Positions 1 through 8,197 of a stretch of DNA of 64,000 nucleotides are shown piece by piece. The stretch comes from Exiguobacterium sp. s122. GTDB taxonomy: Bacteria > Bacillota > Bacilli > Exiguobacteriales > Exiguobacteriaceae. The translations under genes and the position numbers were made by a program. The notes beneath the pieces are model-generated. The model did not search any database and was not told the DNA's origin. It saw only the letters and a program-made list of their open reading frames with translations. Within the stretch, counting starts at the first letter, position 1. Each line of letters starts with the position of its first letter. The stretch covers positions 1,736,001 to 1,800,000 of the forward strand of contig NZ_JACSMD010000001.1 of the NCBI RefSeq assembly GCF_018618475.1. Direction: 5' to 3'.

Positions 1-1167
1 ATGAACCGTATTCAATCTTATTTAAAAAGTTTAGACACGACGCTGTTGACCATCGTCTTCTTATTGATGGTGATTAGCCTCGGAGCCATCTACACGGCTC
101 AACCGATGTTGCCAACACGACTTCAACATATCAACTTTGCGTTAGAGCAAGGTATTCGCTACGTGATCGGATTTGTCGCCATGTTCGCCATCATGACCAT
201 TGAATATGAACAACTTCGCAAAATCCACTGGTATCTCTATTCCTTTGGTCTCTTACTTCTTGCCGGACTCATTCCGTTACGTGACACGACGCTCGTTCCA
301 AACATCAACGGCGCATACGGTTGGTATAACGTTCCCGGATTTAGTTTTCAGCCGGCTGAGTTTATGAAGCTGTTTCTTCTCATCTCGATGGCGACACTCG
401 TTTATGACCACAACAAACGCTATGGTTCGTCACAACAAGACACGTGGTTGCTCATAAAGCTCGTTCTCGTTGCCTTACCGCCACTTGGACTTATCGTGAC
501 GCAACCAGACTTAGGGACGGGTCTTGTTTTGATTACGATGCTCGGTGCGATCATCATCGTCTCCGGAATCGGTTGGAAATGGCTACTCGGCCTATTTAGT
601 GCAGCGGCCGCAACCATCGGTGGTTTTATGTATCTATTCTTCTTCCATTTCGAAGTGTTGCAAAAAATCTTCCCTGGACACGCGCTCAACCGTTTCCAGG
701 CATGGATTTATCCGTACGAGTATTCGGACGATTTGGCGTTCCAGCTCATCAAATCTCTTCAAGCGATCGGTTCTGGACAAATGTTTGGCGCCGGATACGG
801 TCAAGGACTCGTGTTCTTGCCGGAATCACAGACCGACTTTATCTTCGCCGTCATCGCTGAGCATTACGGTTTTATCGGGGCCGCTATCGTGATTATCGTC
901 TTCTTCTTGTTCTTGTATCGCATGATCCATATCGCCCTTGAGGCGAGTAGCCCATTTGGCAGTTACATCGTCACCGCCGTCATCGCCATGTTCACCTTCC
1001 AAATCTTCCAAAACATCGGAATGACAATCGGGGTGTTACCGATCACCGGACTCACGTTGCCGTTCATTAGTTACGGTGGAACCGGAATCATCATGAACAT
1101 GGTCGCAATCGGTCTTGTCATGAACGTTGCTTCGAAATCCAAAACGTATATGTTTGATGATGATTGA
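1..1167 (+). CDS. rodA: RodA/FtsW/SpoVE-family peptidoglycan glycosyltransferase
   Basis: SEDS-family integral membrane protein of 388 residues, the usual size, with about ten hydrophobic segments. The family polymerises lipid II into glycan strands, RodA for cell elongation and FtsW/SpoVE for septa. Visible family motifs are QPAE near residue 117, TQPDLGTG at 167-174 with the conserved Asp, PESQTDFIF near 274, and the C-terminal ISYGGTG block near 355. The ATG is the first base of the window, so its ribosome-binding site cannot be seen and a start slightly upstream cannot be excluded. A hairpin terminator follows directly. RodA is preferred over FtsW by overall resemblance; the assignment within the family is the uncertain part. 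Confidence 0.85.
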   Translation: MNRIQSYLKSLDTTLLTIVFLLMVISLGAIYTAQPMLPTRLQHINFALEQGIRYVIGFVAMFAIMTIEYEQLRKIHWYLYSFGLLLLAGLIPLRDTTLVPNINGAYGWYNVPGFSFQPAEFMKLFLLISMATLVYDHNKRYGSSQQDTWLLIKLVLVALPPLGLIVTQPDLGTGLVLITMLGAIIIVSGIGWKWLLGLFSAAAATIGGFMYLFFFHFEVLQKIFPGHALNRFQAWIYPYEYSDDLAFQLIKSLQAIGSGQMFGAGYGQGLVFLPESQTDFIFAVIAEHYGFIGAAIVIIVFFLFLYRMIHIALEASSPFGSYIVTAVIAMFTFQIFQNIGMTIGVLPITGLTLPFISYGGTGIIMNMVAIGLVMNVASKSKTYMFDDD

Positions 1168-1170
1168 CAA

Positions 1171-1206
1171 ACAGCCCCGGACGCTCGATGCGCCGGGGCT
1201 GTTTTT
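1171..1206 (+). terminator. Rho-independent terminator of rodA
   Basis: An 11-bp stem (AACAGCCCCGG with CCGGGGCTGTT) is followed by TTTTT on the plus strand. It lies between two convergent genes and its T-run reaches the stop codon of the minus-strand pseudouridine synthase. The minus-strand side has a poor T-run. Confidence 0.85.
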
Positions 1207-2074
1207 ACGTAAGGAACTGGTGGAAGTCCTCCGGTATCGGAGCCGTAATCGAGAGCTGTTCGTCCGTCAGCGGATGACGGAACGTGGCATCGAGACTGTG
1301 CAGCGCGTGCCGTGGGAGTCGCGTGTCGCCCCCATACATCGTGTCCCCGATGAGTGGGTGACCGAGATGACGCAAGTGGACACGGATTTGATGCGTGCGT
1401 CCCGTCTCGAGCTGAATCGTCAAGGCGGACACATCCCCATACGAGGCGGCCTGCCGGACGTGCGTCACCGCCCGCTGTCCGTCTGGTGTGATGATTCGTT
1501 CCATAATGGAATGTTCCGCCCTTCCGATTGGCGCGTCAATCGTCTGCGGTTCCACATGGCCTTCGACGAGCGCCATATAAGTCCGAGTCAGTCCCCCTTG
1601 TTTCTGCAACTCGCTAAAACGATGGTGGACGTAAGCATACTTCGCAAACAAGACGACCCCACTCGTGTCCCGGTCTAGCCGATTGATGACGTGAATCGCC
1701 GAATCGAGCTGAATCGCCTGATAATAACCGAGGACGGCGTTCGCGAGCGTATCGGTCGGATGAAGCCGTGATGGAATCGTCGCAATTCCAGCCGGCTTAT
1801 CGACGGCGAGCACCCACTCATCCTCATACAAGACGGTCAGCGGACGGTTTGAGCGAACCATCGTCTCGGCCGGGAGCTCGGCTGGGAAATGAATCGTCAC
1901 TTCGTCGCCGACCGAAACGTCGTGGCGGACGGTTTTGGGCTCGCCGTTCACGAGGATGCGTCCCGCTTGCTTCACGTGTGCCAGCATCTTCCGTGAGATG
2001 CCGCAGTCTGTCATTAAAAAATCGCGAAGCAGGGTGTTGTGCCCCACGACGCGACGTAACGTCAATCCATACAT
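1205..2074 (-). CDS. RluA/RluD-family pseudouridine synthase (YjbO-like)
   Basis: Enzyme of 289 residues converting uridine to pseudouridine in structured RNA. The catalytic motif NRLDRDTSG is at residues 131-139, with the catalytic Asp at 134. An N-terminal S4-like RNA-binding segment (about 15-65) precedes the catalytic domain. It is the last gene of a relQ-nadK-this block, 3 bp after nadK, the same order as B. subtilis yjbM-yjbN-yjbO. The target (rRNA or tRNA) cannot be told from sequence, so no rlu symbol is assigned. Confidence 0.9.
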   Translation of the reverse strand: MYGLTLRRVVGHNTLLRDFLMTDCGISRKMLAHVKQAGRILVNGEPKTVRHDVSVGDEVTIHFPAELPAETMVRSNRPLTVLYEDEWVLAVDKPAGIATIPSRLHPTDTLANAVLGYYQAIQLDSAIHVINRLDRDTSGVVLFAKYAYVHHRFSELQKQGGLTRTYMALVEGHVEPQTIDAPIGRAEHSIMERIITPDGQRAVTHVRQAASYGDVSALTIQLETGRTHQIRVHLRHLGHPLIGDTMYGGDTRLPRHALHSLDATFRHPLTDEQLSITAPIPEDFHQFLT

Positions 2075-2077
2075 CGG

Positions 2078-2875
2078 TTACTTCCCTTCCTCGATAAACG
2101 ATTCACGCACCCGTCTCCAAAATGGGAACGGACGAAAACGTGCGAACGTCACTTTTTCTTTTGCGACCGCACAGCGGAGTGAGCGGACGTTTGACCATGA
2201 CCCCGCCTCTTGATGGTCAAATGCAAGCTCGAATTCCGTTTTCGTATGCGGTTCGATTTTTACTTGATGATGTTTTGGCAATAAGAGCGGCGATCCGATC
2301 GTCCGATAGACGAGGTTGTTAATCGACGCCATCTCAGCCACTTGAATCGCTTCAATCGACGGATGGACAATCGCCCCCCCGAGCGCCTTATTGTAGGCCG
2401 TCGACCCGGACGGGGTCGAGATACAGAGTCCATCCCCGCGGAACGTCTCAAAGTAATCGTCGCGAATCGACAAGTCACAGACGAGCGTACGCTTGTAGTT
2501 TTTAATGGTACATTCGTTCATGGCCAAATGTCGCTCTGTCGTACCGTCCTCATAATCGATGAGCACCTCGACGAGTGGATACGATACCGGCTCGAACGCC
2601 TCACTCGTGATCATATCCGTCAATTCGTCAAGCTCGTCCGGTTGCCAGTCCGCATAAAATCCGAGGTGCCCCGTATGAATCCCGACTAGCAATACGTCGT
2701 TGAGTCGGTCGCTATATTCATGAAACGCTTGAAGCATCGTCCCGTCGCCCCCGACCGATACGACGATGCGCGGCGCGATGGACTCGGTATGGTCAGCTTT
2801 CGTCAACTTGTCCGTCAACTCCCGTGCGATCTCTGCGGACCGCGCATCTCCCCTTGACACAATCGCAAACTGCAT
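2078..2875 (-). CDS. nadK: NAD kinase
   Basis: Phosphorylates NAD to NADP using ATP or polyphosphate; cytoplasmic. The 265-residue protein has the diagnostic GGDGT motif at 42-46, the NE pair at 120-121 and SGSTAY near 156-161, all in the expected order for the short Gram-positive (PpnKA/YjbN) type. It lies 12 bp after relQ and 3 bp before the pseudouridine synthase, so the three are probably co-transcribed. Confidence 0.97.
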   Translation of the reverse strand: MQFAIVSRGDARSAEIARELTDKLTKADHTESIAPRIVVSVGGDGTMLQAFHEYSDRLNDVLLVGIHTGHLGFYADWQPDELDELTDMITSEAFEPVSYPLVEVLIDYEDGTTERHLAMNECTIKNYKRTLVCDLSIRDDYFETFRGDGLCISTPSGSTAYNKALGGAIVHPSIEAIQVAEMASINNLVYRTIGSPLLLPKHHQVKIEPHTKTEFELAFDHQEAGSWSNVRSLRCAVAKEKVTFARFRPFPFWRRVRESFIEEGK

Positions 2876-2887
2876 TCTCCCTGCCCC

Positions 2888-3532
2888 CTAGTCTTGGTCC
2901 GTCTGGACGTTCAATTCTTTGTCGCGGAACACTTGCTGCGCGTCTTGAATCTCGACGCGGAGCTGACTCATCTCGGCATCGAGCAAGAAGGCCGCCTCGG
3001 CCGCCCGGCGCAAACGTTCTTGGACTTCTTTTGGCATGTCGCCATCGTATTTATAGTTGAGCGAGTGCTCAATCGTCGCCCAGAAGTTCATGGCGAGCGT
3101 TCGCACTTGCACTTCGACGAGTGTCGGAAATTCACCGTGAATCGTCTGCACCGGGTACTCGATGATGATATGGTAAGAGCGGTAGCCGGAGTCTTTTTGA
3201 TGGGTGATGTAGTTTCGTTCCTCGACGATTTTAAAATCGGTCCGATGATGGAGCAGTTCGAGGACATGGACGATGTCATCGACGAACTGACACATGATTC
3301 GAAGCCCTGCGATATCCTGCATCTCTGTCGCCAAGTTTTCATAGGCGATCTGCTTTCGCTTCGCCTTCTCGAGAATGCTTCCCATCGGCTTGACCCGTCC
3401 CGTCACGAACTCAATCGGAGAATGGTCATTTTGTGAATTGTACTGCTTCCGAATCGCTTTGAATTTCACTTTCAATTCTTCGACTGCGATTTGGTAAGGC
3501 ACTAAAAATTGATCCCAATCCATCGGTTGCAT
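2888..3532 (-). CDS. relQ: Small alarmone synthetase RelQ (YjbM)
   Basis: Single-domain (p)ppGpp synthetase of 214 residues, about the family length, carrying the RelA/SpoT nucleotidyltransferase fold but no HD hydrolase, TGS or ACT domain. The region from about 45 to 160 includes the conserved VEVQVRT stretch. The first ATG is used, with a GGTG-type ribosome-binding site upstream; a second ATG lies three codons in. It heads the relQ-nadK-yjbO block and is divergent from the CYTH gene, as in B. subtilis. The full-length RelA is also in this window, at 55,896. Confidence 0.93.
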   Translation of the reverse strand: MQPMDWDQFLVPYQIAVEELKVKFKAIRKQYNSQNDHSPIEFVTGRVKPMGSILEKAKRKQIAYENLATEMQDIAGLRIMCQFVDDIVHVLELLHHRTDFKIVEERNYITHQKDSGYRSYHIIIEYPVQTIHGEFPTLVEVQVRTLAMNFWATIEHSLNYKYDGDMPKEVQERLRRAAEAAFLLDAEMSQLRVEIQDAQQVFRDKELNVQTDQD

Positions 3533-3640
3533 AGGCTGTCACCACTTTCGTTCATTTCGGAAATTCGTGCTTTTTTCCGTATGTATCCGATAGTATGGTA
3601 TCATAAACCAACAATTGTTCATAGAATGGAGCGACAACTT

Positions 3641-4222
3641 ATGACCCAAGAAGTGGAAATTGAATTTAAATCGATGTTGACGAAAGACGAATACGAAACG
3701 CTTCTCAGCGAATACCAACTCGCCGATCACATCAAGTGGCAAGCGAACGATTACTTCGACACGGCATCGTTCGAGCTCAAAAAACATGGTGCCGCGTTAC
3801 GCATTCGTGAAACGAAAAAAGGACAAGTGTTGACGTTGAAACAACCTCATGAGGTCGGCTTGCTTGAAACGCATGCAGTCATTACTGAAGAGGAAGCCGA
3901 GAACTTGTTCAAATATGGGATCGTCCGTGATGAGCAAATGCTTGCCGCTCTCGCCTCTTTCAACTTGACCGGGCCACTCGAACACCTCGGTCGTCTCGAG
4001 ACGCGTCGGGCTGAAAAAATGACGCCAGACGGCCTTCTCGTTCTGGATGAAAGTCATTATTTGGAGAAACAGGATTATGAAATCGAATTTGAAGTGACTG
4101 ACGAAATCGCCGGTCGCCGTGCCTTCGAACAACTGTTAGCTGGACACGACATCCCACTTCGTCCCGCTAAAAATAAAATCGTCCGATTCATGGAAGAAAA
4201 AATGAGCCGGAGTGAAGGTTGA
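3641..4222 (+). CDS. CYTH domain protein (YjbK-like)
   Basis: Protein of 193 residues of the CYTH/triphosphate tunnel metalloenzyme superfamily. It opens with the hallmark ExExK motif (EVEIEFK near residues 4-10) and has further charged strands such as RIRETKKGQ and EIEFEVTDE that line the tunnel in this fold. The ATG at 3641 was chosen because GGAG lies 9 bases upstream and the ExExK motif must be at the N-terminus; the open frame extends further upstream without a good site. Relatives bind or hydrolyse inorganic or nucleoside triphosphates; the substrate here is not predictable. The position beside relQ matches B. subtilis yjbK. Confidence 0.88.
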   Translation: MTQEVEIEFKSMLTKDEYETLLSEYQLADHIKWQANDYFDTASFELKKHGAALRIRETKKGQVLTLKQPHEVGLLETHAVITEEEAENLFKYGIVRDEQMLAALASFNLTGPLEHLGRLETRRAEKMTPDGLLVLDESHYLEKQDYEIEFEVTDEIAGRRAFEQLLAGHDIPLRPAKNKIVRFMEEKMSRSEG

Positions 4223-4249
4223 GCAGATACGTTGCCAACCTTTTTTTTT
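4215..4249 (+). terminator. Terminator of the CYTH gene
   Basis: AAGGTTG/CAACCTT stem with a long loop, followed by nine T residues. It begins inside the last codons of the gene. The 3' arm overlaps the TTGCCA -35 box of the following promoter. Confidence 0.8.
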
Positions 4250-4261
4250 CGTTGCTACAAT
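4232..4261 (+). promoter_or_regulatory. Predicted sigma-A promoter of yjbH
   Basis: TTGCCA (4232-4237), an 18-base spacer, and an extended -10 TGCTACAAT with TACAAT at 4256-4261. It lies about 45 bases before the yjbH ATG. Confidence 0.6.
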
Positions 4262-4307
4262 GAGCATACGAACTAAATGATTTTTGTTTACGAGAGGAGG
4301 CGACACA

Positions 4308-5081
4308 ATGGAACTAGAACAATGTAATGAGTCATCCTGTTCACTGGAAGAAACTCCTATTCAAGTCACATATAAACCATTAGAGTTATTCTATTTTGTG
4401 GACATATCGGACCCAGACGGTCTTCACGTGATGACCCTCATTAAAAAGCTCGAGCTCGAATACGGTCATGTAATCCGTTTTCGAATGGTCTCGACTGTTC
4501 CGAGTTGTGTTGGCGGATGTCAAGAAGAGGTTCGCCTTCTCACGATGATTAAGGCTATGGAATTGCAAGGGAAGCGTCATGCAATGCGGTTTTTACGTCA
4601 TCTGCATATCAACGACATCTTTTTGAATAACGAAACGCACGAGACAGAACTTTGGGAAATCGCGCGGTCGTTCAGCTGTTATGGACTCGACCTCGACGAA
4701 TTGGCGGCTGATATTCAGTCCAACCAACTGCTCAGCGCTCTCGCCGTCGATCATCAAATTTTGAAAGATTGGGAGATCGAGTCATTACCAGCCTTGACGT
4801 TCGTTACACGCGACGAGGCGCTCAAAATTGAAGGCGTCTATCCGTATGATGTCTATCAAGCGGTCATGGCCGAGTTACTCGGCTACGTGCCGAATCGAGA
4901 GACGGATTGGACGATCGAGAAAGTGCTCAGCCATTATGATGCGTCAACCATCACCGAGCTCGCGTTCATTCTCGAACTAGACAAGCCGATCATCGAACGA
5001 GAACTGAAAAAACTTTCGCTCCAGCAACGTTGCCGTCCCGTACCAGGATGCAGTGGCGAAGCATGGGCGACAAAAAAATAA
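4308..5081 (+). CDS. spxH: YjbH/SpxH, ClpXP adaptor for Spx degradation
   Basis: DsbA-like thioredoxin-fold protein of 257 residues. In B. subtilis and S. aureus YjbH binds Spx and delivers it to ClpXP. Similarity is clear in PLELFYFVD near residue 27, LQGKRHAMRFLRHL, PALTF and YPYDVYQAVMAELLG. The ATG at 4308 has GAGGAGG 7 bases upstream; the frame also runs back to 4284 but without a site. Oddity: the CPEC motif I recall after the first strand of the B. subtilis protein is replaced by DPDG at the same ungapped position, so the CxxC is missing. A separate CVGGC lies further on. Spx itself is at 12,676. Confidence 0.9.
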   Translation: MELEQCNESSCSLEETPIQVTYKPLELFYFVDISDPDGLHVMTLIKKLELEYGHVIRFRMVSTVPSCVGGCQEEVRLLTMIKAMELQGKRHAMRFLRHLHINDIFLNNETHETELWEIARSFSCYGLDLDELAADIQSNQLLSALAVDHQILKDWEIESLPALTFVTRDEALKIEGVYPYDVYQAVMAELLGYVPNRETDWTIEKVLSHYDASTITELAFILELDKPIIERELKKLSLQQRCRPVPGCSGEAWATKK

Positions 5082-5087
5082 GGATAA

Positions 5088-5224
5088 GAAAAAGCCCACG
5101 GCCGGGGAGCCGTGGGCTTTTGACGTCTCAAGCGGGGACAAGAGACGCCGGGCTCGACCCCCGGGGAAGGGATCGAGATGGGAGAAAGTTTACGGTCAAT
5201 AAAGGGGTTTGTGATTGATTTCAC
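5088..5224 (-). ncRNA. roxS: RoxS/RsaE-family regulatory small RNA
   Basis: Predicted transcript of about 137 nt on the minus strand, read from about 5224 down. It has an unpaired 5' part containing AATCAC, ACCCC and TTTCTCCCAT, resembling the RsaE/RoxS 5' region as I remember it. Three hairpins follow: 5177-5153 (loop TTCCCCG), 5149-5122 (loop with GTCCCC) and the terminator 5121-5090 (loop TCCCCG). The first two stems each contain one G-U pair that becomes an A-C mismatch on the plus strand, which fixes the strand. Location between yjbH and pepF matches the known staphylococcal rsaE locus. RoxS/RsaE uses C-rich loops to base-pair with mRNA Shine-Dalgarno sequences and adjusts central metabolism and redox balance. 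The exact ends are estimates. Confidence 0.85.
5090..5121. terminator. Shared terminator of yjbH (+) and the RoxS-like RNA (-)
   Basis: A perfect 12-bp stem (AAAGCCCACGGC/GCCGTGGGCTTT) with a 6-base loop. The minus-strand exit is TTCTTATCC after the stem T residues; the plus-strand exit has a short T-run. It serves convergent transcripts. Confidence 0.85.
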
Positions 5225-5226
5225 AC
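5209..5226. promoter_or_regulatory. Predicted Rex operator at the RoxS start
   Basis: TTGTGA-N6-TCACAC, one base away from the TTGTGA-N6-TCACAA Rex consensus. It lies at about +1 to +16 of the predicted small RNA, where NADH-sensing Rex would block initiation. Rex control of roxS is established in B. subtilis. Confidence 0.7.
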
Positions 5227-5230
5227 TTAT

Positions 5231-5259
5231 AATATACCGAGCCCTCCGACCGTTGACAA
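5231..5259 (-). promoter_or_regulatory. Predicted sigma-A promoter of the RoxS-like RNA
   Basis: TTGTCA at 5259-5254, a 17-base spacer and TATATT at 5236-5231 on the minus strand. This predicts a start near 5224. Confidence 0.7.
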
Positions 5260-5303
5260 GTCGTTTGTGCATACCGTCACATAATGTTCACGCGTCGTGA
5301 CGA

Positions 5304-7106
5304 TTATGCGAACAGGAGCGACTCCATCTCATCGAGGACGGCTTCGAATTGATCAAGTGCAGCGAGAACCGGCGCTTTCGTCGTCATGTCGACGCCTGCC
5401 GCTTTCAACACTTCAATCGGATAATCACTCGATCCCGCTTTTAAGAAGCGGTCGATATAACGACGGACTGCCGGCTCCCCTTCTTCCATGATTTGTTGCG
5501 ACAACGCGGCCGACGCCGAGATCCCTGTCGCATACTGATAGACGTAATAGTTGTAATAGAAGTGTGGGATACGGGCCCATTCGTAAGCAATCTCTTCATC
5601 GATGACGATGTCTTCTCCGAAGTAACGCTTGTTCAACTCCAAGTATGTTTCATTCAAATATTCAGGCGTGAGCGAGATACCGTCTTGGGCCGCCCGGTGA
5701 ATCATATGTTCGAACTCGGCGAACATCGTCTGCCGGAACAAAGTCCCGCGGAACGTCTCGAGCTGGTTGTTAAGAAGGTAGAGCCGCTCTGCCCGATCCG
5801 TCCGTGTTTTCAACAAATGATCGTTCAAGAGTGCCTCGTTCGTCGTCGATGCCACTTCCGCGACGAAAATCGAATAATCGCCGTACGGATAGGGTTGAGA
5901 AGTGCGTGTATAGTGGCTGTGGACCGAATGGCCGAACTCATGGGCGAGTGTGAACAAGTTGTTGACGTTGTCTTGCCAGTTCATCAAGATGAACGGTTGC
6001 GTATCGTATGCGCCCGACGAATAGGCACCGCTACGTTTCCCGCGCGTCTCACGCACGTCGACCCAACGCGAATCAAGCCCATCTTTCACGATTTGAACGT
6101 ATTCGTCGCCTAGTGGCGCGAGCCCATCGACCATCACTTGCTTCGCTTCTTCGTATGAGATGTTCATCTCGACATCTTGGACGAGCGGTGTATACAAGTC
6201 ATACATATGCAGCTCATCGACGCCGAGCGCACGTTTCCGGAGTGCCACGTAGCGATGGAGCAAATCGAGCCGTTCGTTCACGGCTTCGACGAGACCATCA
6301 TACACCGTCTCAGGGATTGCGTTGTGATGAAGGGCTGCCTGACGGGCACTTTCAAACTTACGTACCGTCGCATAGAAGTTATCTTTTTTCACGCTCCCTG
6401 AGAGCGTTGAGGCGAACGTGTTCAAATATTGTTTGTACGTCCCGTACATCGTTTTGAACGCCGTCTCCCGGACGTCTCGGTTGCTCGACTCGAGGAACGT
6501 GATATAGCGGCCGTGCGTGAGTTCAACCTCTTCCCCTTTTTCGTTCTTCACTTTCGGGAACTTGAGATCGGCGTTGTTTAACATCCCGAACGTCGAACTC
6601 GATTGACCGAGCACGTCCCCAGCTTGGGCGAGAAGCGCTTCTTCCGCCTCTGTCAATACGTGCGGCCGCTCTTTTGATAATTCGTCGAAAGCGTGACGAT
6701 AAACCGTGAGCCCCTCATGTTGCGTCATGAACGATTCGATTCGGCTCTCCTCGATTGCGAGAAGCTCAGGTGTCATGAAAGCAAGTTGCGCCGACACTTG
6801 GGAGGCGAGTGACCCTGCGCGATCATTCAACGCTTGGTAATGACTGTTCGCCGTGTCTTCGTCGTAGCGCATGTGAGCGTATGTATATAGTTTATGAAGT
6901 TGGCGCGACAGTTCGTCACGTAAGCTAAGCGCAGCGAATAACGTATCCGCATCCTCTCCAAGCTTGCCTCTGTATGCCATCAAGTTCGGCACGTTTCCTT
7001 TAAGCGCCTCGAAATCAGCTTCCCATGCTTGATCATCGGCATAGATGGATTCGAGACTCCATGTTTCCTCAATCGGAACTTGTTGTCGTGTAAGTACGTC
7101 TGACAT
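5304..7106 (-). CDS. pepF: Oligoendopeptidase F
   Basis: Zinc metallopeptidase of the M3 family, 600 residues, cleaving short peptides in the cytoplasm. The zinc site HEFGH is near residue 388, with the family context LAHEFGHSVHS and a downstream Glu-rich region. The start has an AAGGAAG ribosome-binding site. It lies 17 bp after coiA, the B. subtilis yjbF-yjbG order. The neighbouring Opp importer would supply substrates, which is an inference. No clear terminator separates it from the RoxS promoter. Confidence 0.95.
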   Translation of the reverse strand: MSDVLTRQQVPIEETWSLESIYADDQAWEADFEALKGNVPNLMAYRGKLGEDADTLFAALSLRDELSRQLHKLYTYAHMRYDEDTANSHYQALNDRAGSLASQVSAQLAFMTPELLAIEESRIESFMTQHEGLTVYRHAFDELSKERPHVLTEAEEALLAQAGDVLGQSSSTFGMLNNADLKFPKVKNEKGEEVELTHGRYITFLESSNRDVRETAFKTMYGTYKQYLNTFASTLSGSVKKDNFYATVRKFESARQAALHHNAIPETVYDGLVEAVNERLDLLHRYVALRKRALGVDELHMYDLYTPLVQDVEMNISYEEAKQVMVDGLAPLGDEYVQIVKDGLDSRWVDVRETRGKRSGAYSSGAYDTQPFILMNWQDNVNNLFTLAHEFGHSVHSHYTRTSQPYPYGDYSIFVAEVASTTNEALLNDHLLKTRTDRAERLYLLNNQLETFRGTLFRQTMFAEFEHMIHRAAQDGISLTPEYLNETYLELNKRYFGEDIVIDEEIAYEWARIPHFYYNYYVYQYATGISASAALSQQIMEEGEPAVRRYIDRFLKAGSSDYPIEVLKAAGVDMTTKAPVLAALDQFEAVLDEMESLLFA

Positions 7107-7123
7107 ATGTCCACTTCCTTTTC

Positions 7124-8185
7124 TCAGTTTATATACGATTTCGCCATGAATCGCTGAAACCCTTGAAACATTCGACGATCATACCGAAGGGACACCTCAA
7201 GCGTCTTCGGGACCGACCAGAGCTGCGCTTCAATTGGAACGTCAAAGACGTTCAAGAGTTGTTTCCATTGTACTTCAAAAGCTTGGACAAAGTCGCTCGT
7301 CGCGGTCACTCCGAACTGGCGACACGTCTTCACGACACTCCACGCGATTGAATCCGCTGGATGCATGCGGCGATTTAAATACAACACGACTTGGAAGTCG
7401 AACGGATGAATGTGCAATCCCCAAAGCACTGGCATTGGCAAATAACACATCGTCGGCAACAGTGACGGCAACACCCCGAGCGGATATAAGCGATTCAATA
7501 CGAGACGCCGGTAGTCTTTCGTCGGGTAAGGCGGAGTCATACGGCGACGACGCACGAGTTGACACCATGCATGGGCGTCGAAGCGATAAAACGCCTCGAA
7601 CGGCGAGACCGTCAAGTCGTCCACTTTCACCCATCGGCCTTGCCCGTACCGGAGCGAAATTGGAAAGCCGACAAAACGATACAGTGAACCGTTCATAGGA
7701 ATGAATAAGGCGTGACACCTCGCCAACTCGGCACGCATCCACGGAGTGAACCGTGGTCTAGGATCTGGACGCATCCCACTCGGTAACCAGACGACCGTGA
7801 GACCTAACGCTTCATAATGGGCGGTCCGTTCGTGATACGTCTCCACATCGAGCGGCGAGGCTTGAATCTCGATGACATGTACCGACTCCCCATTTGACGC
7901 GATCAGGTCCGCCCTTCGTCCATCGAACATGACTTCTTGATCGACGTGAAACCCGCGTGTTTGAAGCCATTGCCTGACATCCCATTTATCCCGTTGATGC
8001 CCCGTCGACTCACCGCGTCCACACGCATGGCGATGCGCGAAGTGGAGTCTGCGTTTCATCCCTTCCTTCAAAAGGACCAGCTCATGACAAGCCGGGCATG
8101 AAAAAGGGGCAAACGCCTCGAGTTGCACCCGGTTTAGAGAACGGGTATCGACAACGTCCCCTGTCCGACCGATTGCAAATCGCAT
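7124..8185 (-). CDS. coiA: Competence protein CoiA
   Basis: Protein of 353 residues of the CoiA family, needed for recombination of transforming DNA in competent streptococci and Bacillus. The N-terminal part contains a possible metal-binding segment (CPACH, HFAHRHAC near residues 34-56). A nuclease-like core around residues 75-115 (RRADLIA followed by VIEIQAS) resembles restriction-endonuclease folds with D...ExQ. Cys and His residues are well preserved. It sits 12 bp after the cardiolipin synthase and 17 bp before pepF, so the three may be one transcript. Presence of coiA suggests, but does not prove, natural competence. Confidence 0.88.
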   Translation of the reverse strand: MRFAIGRTGDVVDTRSLNRVQLEAFAPFSCPACHELVLLKEGMKRRLHFAHRHACGRGESTGHQRDKWDVRQWLQTRGFHVDQEVMFDGRRADLIASNGESVHVIEIQASPLDVETYHERTAHYEALGLTVVWLPSGMRPDPRPRFTPWMRAELARCHALFIPMNGSLYRFVGFPISLRYGQGRWVKVDDLTVSPFEAFYRFDAHAWCQLVRRRRMTPPYPTKDYRRLVLNRLYPLGVLPSLLPTMCYLPMPVLWGLHIHPFDFQVVLYLNRRMHPADSIAWSVVKTCRQFGVTATSDFVQAFEVQWKQLLNVFDVPIEAQLWSVPKTLEVSLRYDRRMFQGFQRFMAKSYIN

Positions 8186-8197
8186 AACGTTTCCCCC

